The notes under the pieces are model-generated. The model was given only the letters and a program-made list of their open reading frames with translations, was not told the DNA's origin and made no database searches. A DNA stretch of 64,000 nucleotides from Gymnopus androsaceus JB14 (taxonomy: Eukaryota > Basidiomycota > Agaricomycetes > Agaricales > Omphalotaceae), in contig ML769530.1 in the NCBI GenBank assembly GCA_009733575.1, positions 105,241-169,240 of the forward strand. The letters are read 5' to 3'. The position numbers and the translations under genes are program-made. Of this stretch, positions 55,461 through 64,000 are shown piece by piece; position 1 is the stretch's first letter; the number at the start of each line of letters is the position of its first letter.

Positions 55461-58379
55461 ATGGATCCAGATCCTCTTTTTTCTGACAATGGGGAGGATT
55501 TTAACTGGTTAGAAGTTGACCGCGCACCACCTGAAAGTGATGAGTCTGAGGGAGAACCTCTAGGTGACTCAGTGGCTGCACATGCCTCATCTGATCCAAT
55601 ACCAGTTGTTCTATTGCCTCCTACTCATCCATCAGGCTTTGAAAACAACTGCAACAACTGCAATGGACATCAAATAATTTTTTATTTGGGGACGAGCCAA
55701 AGGAGCGGAGCTCTCAAATGTGGTACTTGATGATGGGACATTCATAGAACGACCGGTGAAGACCACTTGCAAGTTGTGCAGGTATGTAGGTTGATTCATT
55801 CAGCCCAGAACATCTATGCTTACATCTTTGTTTCCGCCATTAGGGTTGTAAATCCTGAACCAAAATTTGCATATGCATATGAGATTTCCATGAGTAACAA
55901 TAATCTGCGTGGACATCTGTGGAAACATCACACTGATGAATACATAGCTGTCTGTGAGCGTAATGGTTGGTTAAAGAATAGTTCTGGTATGGATCGTCTG
56001 CGCACTGTGCAGCCACCATTTTCGCATTGCAAATTCCTTAATAAGCTAGCTCGGTTTTTTATCGCCACAGACCAAGTATGTTTTTGGTTCCCATACCCAT
56101 TCAACACTGATACTTATTCAAATCAGTCAATACACACAATTGAAGCTCCAGAACTCCGTGACCTCTTACTATTTCTCTATGAAAATCTTAAAGATGAAGA
56201 TATTCCTCACCGCACTAAACTCCGAGTGACAATTATCAAGTTGTTTCAGGTATACTTCAACCAGTTGAAGCTTGATCTTGCTGTAAGCATATTATATCAC
56301 TGACTTTAATGGCAGTCATTTTAAATTCTGGCGTACAGTCCTCAGTCTCAAAAATCTCATTCATTGGTGATGTTTGGTCATCATTCATGATGAAACCGTA
56401 TCTTGCTATTACTGCATATTGGCTGGCACATCTTCCTGATGGAACTCTCAAGCTATGATCTGCCCTGATTGCATTTCATCAGCTACATGGGACACATAGT
56501 GGCGAACGGTTTGCAAAAATTTCTGTTCATGTTCTGGAACATGCTGGAATCACAGAGAAGGTTAGGTCTTCATGGGTTCTGTCTGCTCTTGAGTCTTTCT
56601 GACACTATCTATTTGCAGTGTGGATTTTGGACACTGGATAATGCAGAGAATAATAACACATGGATGTGCCACCTCAAATATCTGCTCATTGGATGCTCTA
56701 TTCAATTCAGCAAGGACAAAAACCAACTTTTTTGCTTGTCACATATTACCAACATATGTTCTCAGCATGTCTCAAAATTGCTAGAAAAGGAAACTGCTGA
56801 GTCAATAGTGCTCCTTGATGTCTCGGATTCATCTGGGTCAGATAACGAGGATGCAAGGCCATCGAACCAACGCCGGCCACCACCCAAGGGAATCATCTCA
56901 AAGGTGCAACAAAGTGTTCAAGCTGTGTGATGCTCAGGTTTGCGTCGCGATGAGCTTCAGAGCATAATTGTATCAGGAAATTCACAAAATCTGTTTTTGG
57001 ATGACAAGGGTACAATCATTGCACTTCTGGCAGTGCAGCTACTACATGATGTCTGCACTTGGTGGGACAGTCTTTTTTTCATGATTCGTAGGTATAGGGT
57101 GCTCCACCAGGTATAGTCAAACATTACTTGCAAGTTATTGACTAAAAAATTCATGCAGGCTGTTGAAATGCTTTTCCGTTGTCCAGCACACCAGAAAACA
57201 CTTCTACCTCTAGTCCTGACCAATGTCAAATGAAAGAAACTATGAGACTTTGAAGTTATATTGCAGGTAAGTATGATGTAATTAATTTCCATTGATATCG
57301 GCTCACTTGCTATTACTTAATTGCTAAGGTTCCTCACTCAATACAGCAAGTGATGTCAAACAGAAGACTCCTGTCTTATCTAGTGCCATTCCAGTTTATG
57401 AGTGCTTTCTCTATTCCTGGGAGTATATGGCCAAGAAGAACCCTTCTCTCACTTATTTCATCAATGAGGGACTGAAATGGGCATACAAGTACTACAAGAA
57501 GATGCTCCACCCAACAGCATATCTAATTCCAATGTGTGAGTTTCCTCCAACTCATCTCTTGCTCTCTCTTGCTCATATTCCCTAGTTATCAATCCGTCTA
57601 TCCGTCTATCATGGATTAAGGAGAGGTGGACAACATCTTTCATGAATGATGCTATCGAGACAATTATTGAGAAGGTACAAAATAAATAAATTTATTTCAT
57701 TATATGTGCTAACAAGATTCAGATGTGAGAATACTATCCACATGCATATCCTGAAGAATGCACAGCCGCACAGCTGGCGCCACAGTCAGTGCCAATGATT
57801 GAGGAAAATCTGGCTGCCGAGTATGATATGCCAGACCTGAACATGTTTCTGCCTAGTGCTCCTTCCACCTCCACAAATCCAACTCGAGATCACGAGGATA
57901 CCATCAAGGCAGAGTTTCGCAGATATACCACTGATGCATTGGCATCACCAGATACTGATATTATTGGCTTCTGGTTGGTAAGTGCATATTTTATCCACTG
58001 AACCGCAGAAGTAAGCTCATTGCGTCTCTGCCTCTCCTAGAATCTGAGGTATCGTGAAACTTATAAGATCATCTATGCCATGGCCCTTGACTATCTACCC
58101 ATAATGGCTTCCTCAGTTCCATGTGAGCGTGTATTCAGCTCAAGTGGTGAAACTGACACCAAGAAACAAAACCAAATGGGTGCTGTATTGATGGAAGCAC
58201 TTCAAATTGCAAAGTACCTGTTGAAGGAGGAACAATTGGATTTCATGGAAGGCTGGATTACAAGCGAAGAGGCTATGACAGAGATTGATTCAGAAAGGGA
58301 TGTACTGGATTGGGTTGCAACCAGCGCTGGGAATGCAACAGCAACAAATGCGCTCATGGCTTTCTTTGAAGAGGAGTAA
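55461..58379 (+). pseudogene. hAT transposase, multi-exon, five TGA stops
   Basis: An acidic N-terminus is followed by a BED-type zinc finger (TCKLCR, then an intron, then NNLRGHLWKHHTDEY). The core has FIGDVWSSFMMKPYLAITAY, GFWTLDNAENNNTWMCHLKY and DVCTWWDSLFFMIRRYRVLH. The spacer region gives YFINEGLKWAYKYYKKM. The C-terminal dimerisation segment is MALDYLPIMASSVPCERVFS, SSGETDTKKQNQMGAVLMEA and so on, ending at TAA 58377-58379. Introns are 50-70 nt. TGA codons interrupt at 56456, 56928, twice near 57230-57245, and about 57724. All fall where relatives have Arg or Trp. Order and motifs place it in the hAT superfamily; the exact subgroup is open. Confidence 0.85.
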
Positions 58380-59234
58380 CTAGATATTCAAGTTGTACAT
58401 ATGCCAACATACATATTTCATGAATTTGAACTGATACAAATTAAACGAGTCAATCATGAATGTAGCGGTGTACAGAGCAAATGGTGTGGTATAAGATACT
58501 CATACATAGCGTTGATTCTGGTACAGTTACAGCGGGGATAACAATCTGGCATTAAGGGTCAGTATTGGAAAAGTAGGATGAAATACACAATACATACTTC
58601 TTTGATCAGCACAGGGGAAACCTTCCGAGACACTTGCATATCTTCCTCAGCAGCATCCAAGTGACAGCAATAACATCTGCATATTCATCCTGCTTGAAAG
58701 CTCTAAACCTTGTCTGCAATTGAACTGCTGGTGATCTGAATTTTGAGTGTGCGTACAATAGTACAGTATTTGTGAATATGCCGGAAGCATGCGTTGTTGC
58801 CACAGATTTTCATCCCAATGCTGTTAGTAGCATATTACCTTTTATAGAAGGAATGTTTTAGCTTGTAAAGATATTTGGGGAGGAAAACATACCTTAGAAT
58901 TCTACTGTGCCCTAGATTTTCAACGTCTCTTGGCTCCAGTAAGTTTTGAGAGGTTGCATCGCATTGGGTAATTAATATTGTCAGTGACTTATCATGTACC
59001 GTGGCCATAGTGATGCAGAGTGGTCTATTGTGGCAAAAAAAAAAAAAAGCCCATGGAGGTGAATGAAAGCAAGAAACAATGTTGTTCAAATGTGGTGGTG
59101 GAGCCGGCTCACAGCCCGCTCCATAGCCAAGCCACCAGCTGGACAGCTGGTTTATATCAGCTCAAGAGCTGGCTAGTTCCCCAAGCCACAGCTTGATAAG
59201 CCGGCTACCAGCTAGCCAAGCTGTGGCAACACTA
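58380..59234. other. 3' non-coding and subterminal part of the hAT element
   Basis: No gene. A poly-A run lies at 59035-59047 and subterminal AGCCGGCT and CAGCTGG words at 59100-59230. The minus-strand frame at 58803-58606 has no resemblance to a known family. Confidence 0.45.
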
Positions 59235-59242
59235 CTCCGTGC

Positions 59243-59775
59243 CCTACCAGACTATAATCCCATCCTCATTGCAGTCATTAATATTCCAATCACCCATCAT
59301 ATTGACTTATGTGTTGTCCACATCCCAGGTTCGCAAAACTCAGTTGCTGATGCGCTGTCATGGTTTGACCACACAACAGTCTGCCAACTGCAACTAAACA
59401 TCATGATTCTTCCATTGCAACCCCCTCGACTGGTGCTGTGGGCAGAAAAATGAACCTAGGATCTTCATCAACCAGGCAGCCTGTCCTGATGCCCTGGTCA
59501 ATAGAGGAGCTCATTCAAGGTTGTAACATTGAATTAGGCCTCGCATCTGATGTCTTCTCTCAGAACACCTATAATTCCCATCTCAATTCTTACATTGTGT
59601 TTTGCTCCATGCACTCCTTCCCACTCAACCCCACCCCTGACACCCTCTCTTTCTTCATAGTCTACATGTTGCATCACATTGAACCCCGCTCCATAGGATT
59701 GTATCTGTCAGGGATATGCGACAGGTTGGAAATCCATTACCCAGATGTCTGTCAAAACCACAATTTAGAGGTGGG
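59243..59775 (+). pseudogene. DIRS RNase H end and tyrosine recombinase N-terminus
   Basis: RALPDYNPILIAVINIPITH and LCVVHIPGSQNSVADALS close the RNase H. After a frame overlap near 59440, WSIEELIQGCNIELGLASDV, YNSHLNSYIVFCSMHSFPLN and IEPRSIGLYLSGICDRLEIH form the SAM-like core-binding domain that precedes the catalytic domain of tyrosine recombinases. The catalytic R...HxxR...Y part is absent; the sequence changes at about 59770. Confidence 0.75.
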
Positions 59776-60149
59776 CATGAATACATACTCAAGTATATTT
59801 GTTATTTGTGATACAAATATTTGTCACCTCAAATCCACTATTTATACTCAAGTATATACCCAAATATTTGTACAGACATATATTCACAAATAGATATTTG
59901 TGAATAACGAGTATTTTAGGATGAATACTCAAGTATACTTGTGATTAATTAACAACATTACAAATAAAGTAAATATAGGCTCAAACATGTAAGTAATAAT
60001 GTTGAAGTACTATATTAGTGTTTAATAATACTATAAATACAGTCTGTATCCATTTCCAAGTACTATTACATGACACAAAATTGTGGCAGTACTGAGAATT
60101 GAACTCTGCCGGTCAGCTATCACAGGAAGGCCTGACCTTAATCCAGTCT
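59776..60149. repeat. AT-rich repeat with TACTCAAGTATA words
   Basis: GAGGTGGGCATGAATAC at 59768 resembles a hAT-type MITE start. TACTCAAGTATA and ACAAATATTTGT words then recur in both orientations up to 59945. The right end was not identified. No gene. Confidence 0.4.
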
Positions 60150-62320
60150 AGACTATTCAAGCGCATGTCTCTAGTGCAAAGGTAACTTGCAGATCAAAGA
60201 ATGTGACACTAACAAAGGTCAAAGCGGGGTATTTCGATACGGCAAACGCTGGTTCTCCATGTTGAATATCTAGGTACAAACTTTGAAGTAGATGCTAATA
60301 ACAAATTTTGAGCAACTAAAGTAACCAAACCTGTAATAAAGTATCAGTATACGTAAATTCAGTAAATAATCAACAAACATGGAGACAGGCAGTCTATCAA
60401 GTACACTAGAATAACTACAGTCTACACATCATACATGGGTCCCATCACTGAGAGTATTCAAGTCTACATCTCCCCCTCTGTATTCAGAGAGGCTCTTTCT
60501 GCTGGTCTCACGGTCATTGTCAGTTGGTCGACTGTTCACTACAGGATTAGGTAGTCAGTAAGAAGAAAATAATCACGTTGAGGAGAGAGAGAAGAGAGAA
60601 TGAACGTACAGGAAACAAGTAGAGAGAATGTATAAACTTTGGTAAATGTCATGTCCGCAATGACTACCAAAGCAAGGTGAGCCGTTAAATAGCATCCAAC
60701 TTGAGGATGGACTGGACATACCATAGTAAAATCCGACGCTTCTTTGACTGTACAGACCAGTGGAGATGGTTTGAGCCAAAAGAGACAGAAGGTTGCATTC
60801 TACGGTGCGGACAATGATTCGACGGAAGCGTCTAATGAAAAAGAAAGTTAGCAAAGATGTCCAATGGATATTCTGAACGTACTGCGGGGCATGGTAATTA
60901 TTTGGGTGCTCGATTCGGAAACGGAGGTCAAGGTAGTAGATCATTGAGCCTGTGATTAAGACATCCGCGCCTCTATTGAATCATTTACTTAGCTCGAGCA
61001 CTTGTAGATTCCAATGAAGAACAACTTACATGCAACCTCCCAGCCATATGTAGTTCGCAGCTCTGATGACCAGTAAGAACTTAGCGGTTAAGATGGTTTA
61101 TCACAGATGACGTACTTACCGGAAGAGGACGAAATCCGCGATGAGATGGCCCGTTACTAGAACGTAAACTTCCCAAAAGACAGTAGCTGTGAAGATTCAA
61201 ATATATTTATGCGTTTATTAGATGATGAGAAGCGAAATCGCCTACACCAGCCCATTATGGAGAGACATCCAACAACTGTGGGCAAAATCCAGTTCCTTTT
61301 CAAAGACATTACCCAAAGGCGCCATGCATAGAAGATCTGCACTATGATGCCACACACTGAACTGCAGGTAGCAAACAGTTAATCATTAGCGTAGCTTAGC
61401 AGTGATAGCGCACAACAAATGCAGCCGCTATCTCACAAGAAGCAAGCTCCAGCAGGGGTCGCCCAATGGATGTACTCCAATGCAGCAGGATCTGAAGAAA
61501 AAAAGTACTTAGTAAGTTACCAATAGAATGGCTCCTGAGACTCACTCCCGTAATTTGCAACAGCCCAGTCATAGTTCCAGGTACCTGCGAAAATATCAAT
61601 AAGCTCGAAGCTCAGATTACTAATACAACGACACCGACCATATCCAACAGTGTCACCGATGCACAAGGTGACACACAGAATAACTATGGTTTTGAACCAC
61701 CATGGATCAGCAGGGAACTTTGAGAAATAGGTCCATGCTGGTGAAAGGCTTCGCGTAAGTACGGTGTTCGAATATGAGAGTCAATGTTGGTTCACTGACC
61801 GACAGCAAGCACGATACCCATCGTTAGTTCCTGTAATAACAGTAGTTAAGCCCAATCCATGCGAGACTAGAGACTGGTACGAACCGAAAGGTAGTTTCCG
61901 ACAACCTGCCAGTATTGACTCCCATTAGCTTCTTCAAATTGAGATTCATTTCAGAGACCCACCACTGCTCCAAGTGAAAGATTAATCTGGGCCTGTTCTG
62001 CTGCAGAGAGGCCTGACATTATGAAGTAAGATCAATGCTACCTGGTGTTGGGAGAACAGTGAGTGGTCTGGGTTGCGACGCCGTCGCGATGGAAGACTTT
62101 AAATCTTTAATGAACAAGGGTCGCCAGCGCGGAATCAATGCCGAATACGAAGCCGAAACTGTTCACTCAGCCCTGATAATTAAGGAAGCCAGAGTTGATA
62201 TGAAAGCACCCCAGATCTCAGATGTATACACTGGCTCCTGAACGCCACAGCTCTCAGATTCCACACTGAATCGGTAGTACAATGCGAATCTAGAACTTAC
62301 CGTTACTGACATATATATTT
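60150..62320. repeat. Segmental duplication, copy B
   Basis: Counterpart of 35930-38330, same orientation. Both 3' flanks and the region upstream of the DUF6534 start are matched with scattered substitutions and small indels. Confidence 0.75.
60429..62019 (-). CDS. DUF6534 family membrane protein, copy B
   Basis: The exon pattern equals that of copy A exon for exon, with the same phases wherever checked, giving about 310 residues from the ATG at 62019 (MSGLSAAEQAQINLSLGAV) to TGA at 60429-60431. Segments include WWFKTIVILCVTLCIGD, IVQIFYAWRLWVMSLKRNW, ECNLLSLLAQTISTGLYSQR and IADMTFTKVYTFSLLVS. The first donor is GTGGGT instead of GTGAGT. The C-terminal tail differs from copy A (DLNTLSDGTHV against DLNTISNKPNV). 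It appears intact; function unknown. Confidence 0.85.
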
Positions 62321-62508
62321 CAGGATTACGCTTCATCTGCCTTACGACGTTTCGACAACCAGCTGAGTGCGGGATGAGTGAGACAGAATTAAGTTTGCTA
62401 TAGAAGGAAAGAAGGGAACGAACGTACATACAAAGCCTCATTTAAGTATGAATCATCATCAACCTTGAGCTTGGCCAGAGTAGCGAGAGTTACTGTCTTT
62501 TTTTCCAT
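62163..62508 (-). CDS. Possible 63-residue three-exon gene
   Basis: Exons 62508-62432, 62340-62301 and 62237-62163 join in phase through GT...AG introns to 192 nt. It starts MEKKTVTLATLAKLKVDDDS, continues YLNEALQMKRNPEIYMSVT and ends with the hydrophobic GAFISTLASLIIRAE. No family recognised. It lies on the same strand, 143 bp upstream of DUF6534 copy B, and its start abuts the SEC2 exon 1 fragment. In the other duplication copy the last exon runs into an early stop (EPVYIYIWI). It could be a chance splice pattern. Confidence 0.3.
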
Positions 62509-62510
62509 GA

Positions 62511-62690
62511 TTATATCCGATTAGCGACCCAGGCCTGCCGGAGTGAAAGAGAAGTCGTCTTCGAGGTAAAGGCACGGGAGTGAGTTATGTTACTTGGGTG
62601 AAGATGTCGGAGACTTGAGGAACGGAGGGCGGAGATGAGGAGCCGTCGGAACGTCATAGGCGTGCGTGTGAGTACTTCGCTGAGGAAATT
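62511..62690 (-). pseudogene. SEC2 exon 1 fragment
   Basis: The minus strand follows the start of SEC2 exon 1: CTCCTCATCTCCGCCCTCCG against CTCCTCATCTCTACCCTCCG, then the complements of the stretch encoding SDLFTQVTQ and of SLSLRQA. The frame is shifted (it now reads TTSLSLRQAWVANRI). It ends abruptly near the 63-residue frame. Confidence 0.65.
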
Positions 62691-63207
62691 CCAATGGAGC
62701 AAAGGGGTGGCGTTGAGGACCCAGATGTTAGCATTGAGGTGGAATTAGACGTCGTTTAGAAACGCGTAAACGTTGGACGCGTGCAACTTGTGTCTTGATT
62801 CTTTGAAGCAAGGGCACGAGCGCCCACTGGATCACTTGATTAGCTCAACTAGACATGATCATCGACAAGCTTGGCTCTTCTAACCAGCAAACCCCTCAAT
62901 TACACCATTAAATCCGAGCCTTTCAGTGTCTTGTCTCTGAACTCAGCTCAAGGATGATATCCAGGCAACTTCTACCTCAGTTCTTTACGCTGAGACAAGC
63001 CCTAAGTAAATGGATAGAATAAACTCTGCATCTTTCGAATTTACACGCTGGTTTATTCGTCGAGAAAGAAGTCAGGTTAAATGGAACAGCCTGAATAGGG
63101 CGACGCGGTTGCAGAGGATCTGTGAGTGGAAATTCAGTTTTACTTGCTTTCCATTCAGCTTTCTTTCTTTTTCTTGCTTTATCTAATTCTAGTCCTTCGT
63201 TTTGCAG
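62691..63207. other. Spacer between two SEC2 fragments
   Basis: No gene. 63170-63207 reads as the end of the SEC2 intron (branch-like CTAAT, pyrimidines, TTTGCAG) belonging to the fragment on the right. Confidence 0.35.
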
Positions 63208-64000
63208 TGACCCAGCAACGCACTTTGACCTCGCACTTCACTCCACAGGCTCTCTCGCCGCATAATTCTCGCTGCGAGAAATTAAATGAATGTGACCATC
63301 GTGCCTGTCCAAACGGGAATTCTGCTTTAACATTCTACGAATCCGGCAGCAGGCACAAACACGAACATGCTATGTTATGCACTGTATGCGGTATTCTCTT
63401 CCTTCCGAATTCCTCTTCTGCATCTCATCATCATGCGGAAATCAAACTATACAAGGTCCAACTCGATCCCGAATATCCCGGCCGAAGGTCTAGGATCGTC
63501 TTGGTTTAAACGACCTTCTTTATCCCATACCCCTTCCACTGGAACTCCTCCTCCTCCTCCTCCTCACGACAGAAGGACATCGATTTGCAGCTACCAACGC
63601 AAGTGTATATATTCCGCGCTACCAACACCAACGCTACAGAGTTGGGTGCTGGTGCTGGTGCTGGTTCAAGCTCGGGCTTGGGTTTATCATTATCGCTATG
63701 GATACCTTCGTCTACCCAAGCATCTCCGCGCCTCCAGTACGTATGGGACGAGGGAGGTCTGGAACTAATCCAGTCAGAGGAACGCCAAGTGCAGGCCCTG
63801 GAGGTCCAATATGCACCCTCTGCCCATCGAATGACTGTCTTGCACGTCTACAAGCGACCTGTTCGTTAAGGGTGTTGAGAGTTGGAGTTGTTGGTGCGGT
63901 ATGGGAGGAGTCTGAGTCTGAGTCGGGGTCGATAACGACATCCTTGACATCAAGAGTGGAATGGAATGCGATCTCACCAACGAGTATGAATACGTTGGTG
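63208..64000 (+). pseudogene. SEC2 exon 2 copy, opposite strand, cut by window edge
   Basis: Begins at the intron acceptor (TTTGCAG/TGACCCAGC, against TGACCCAAC in the intact gene). It follows exon 2: the Cys motif region LCTVCGILF, SWFKRPSLS, LQLPTQVYIFRATNTN and GPICTLCPSNDCLARLQATC. It is out of frame at several points, with TAA/TGA early on. Its orientation is opposite to the other SEC2 copies. The remainder lies beyond the window. Confidence 0.75.

Larger units (their letters stand above)
52899..59234. mobile_element. 6,336-bp hAT transposon carrying a ribosomal protein gene piece
   Basis: Imperfect TIRs TAGTATTGCTGCAGCTTG and TAGTGTTGCCACAGCTTG (right, complement). The 8-bp duplication is CTCCATGC (52891-52898) and CTCCGTGC (59235-59242). 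Removing the element restores FNSLRALPDYNP of the DIRS RNase H. AGCCGG and CAGCT words are frequent in the first and last 130 bp, as expected for hAT subterminal binding sites. It contains, left to right, a uL2 gene piece (plus), unresolved minus-strand frames, and the hAT transposase (plus). Confidence 0.88.
50640..59775 (+). mobile_element. DIRS-type tyrosine-recombinase retroelement, interrupted twice
   Basis: Pieces at about 50640-51286, 52081-52898 and 59243-59775 form reverse transcriptase, RNase H and the N-terminal part of a tyrosine recombinase in DIRS order. They are separated by a 794-bp TIR element and a 6,336-bp hAT element. No terminal repeats were identified. The catalytic domain of the recombinase is missing after 59775. 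Confidence 0.75.

Noticed and set aside
60065..60130. GAGTTCAATTCTC on the minus strand as a Pol III B box
   Set aside because: No matching A box at proper spacing and no stem pairing, so a tRNA or SINE call is not supported.

Overview
The window reads as a piece of an Agaricomycete (mushroom-type basidiomycete) genome. The host genes have many introns of 46-65 nt with GT...AG ends. They belong to families typical of that group: three DUF6534 membrane proteins, a fungal cytochrome P450, secreted GH3 and GH127 glycosidases, and a Sec2-type Rab exchange factor. About two thirds of the window is repetitive DNA. All exon structures, target-site duplications and stop-codon assignments below were read by eye from the bases; no search was run.

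Layout. 1-2.0 kb: 5' part of a GH3 beta-xylosidase gene (minus strand, cut by the left edge). 2.1-8.4 kb: repeat land with MITEs, an internally deleted Tc1/mariner copy (3776-4880), a 701-bp TIR element and poorly resolved coding remnants. 8.4-14.0 kb: one complete Ty1/copia element with two 363-bp LTRs, its coding region broken by seven stops. 14.0-17.2 kb: hairpin repeats. 17.7-31.0 kb: a decayed SEC2 copy, an intact P450 (21584-23691, plus), a DUF6534 gene (minus), a second SEC2 fragment and the main SEC2 gene (27921-30980, minus), divergent from a GH127 gene (31548-33787, plus). 34.4-35.9 kb: two TA-flanked MITEs around a tRNA-like sequence. 36.2-37.8 kb: DUF6534 gene copy A.

40.0-59.8 kb is a nest of elements. 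A copia gag is split by a 9,063-bp transposon (40440-49502, 3-bp duplication TTA). That transposon carries a RecQ-like helicase and a DUF6589 protein in tail-to-tail order. The same gag is split again by a 0.4-kb hairpin. Next comes a DIRS-type retroelement (reverse transcriptase, RNase H, tyrosine recombinase). It is split by a 794-bp TIR element and by a 6,336-bp hAT transposon (52899-59234, 8-bp duplication). The hAT contains an intron-bearing piece of the ribosomal protein uL2 gene. 60.1-62.3 kb: a segmental duplicate of the 36-38 kb block, with DUF6534 copy B and a possible 63-residue three-exon gene. 62.5-64.0 kb: two more SEC2 fragments in opposite orientations.

Two patterns recur. The disrupted transposon genes carry mostly TGA stops, at places where the expected residue is Arg or Trp, as CpG deamination or a RIP-like process would produce. 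Two otherwise intact host genes (SEC2, GH127) each have exactly one surplus base in a short homopolymer, which could be sequence error.
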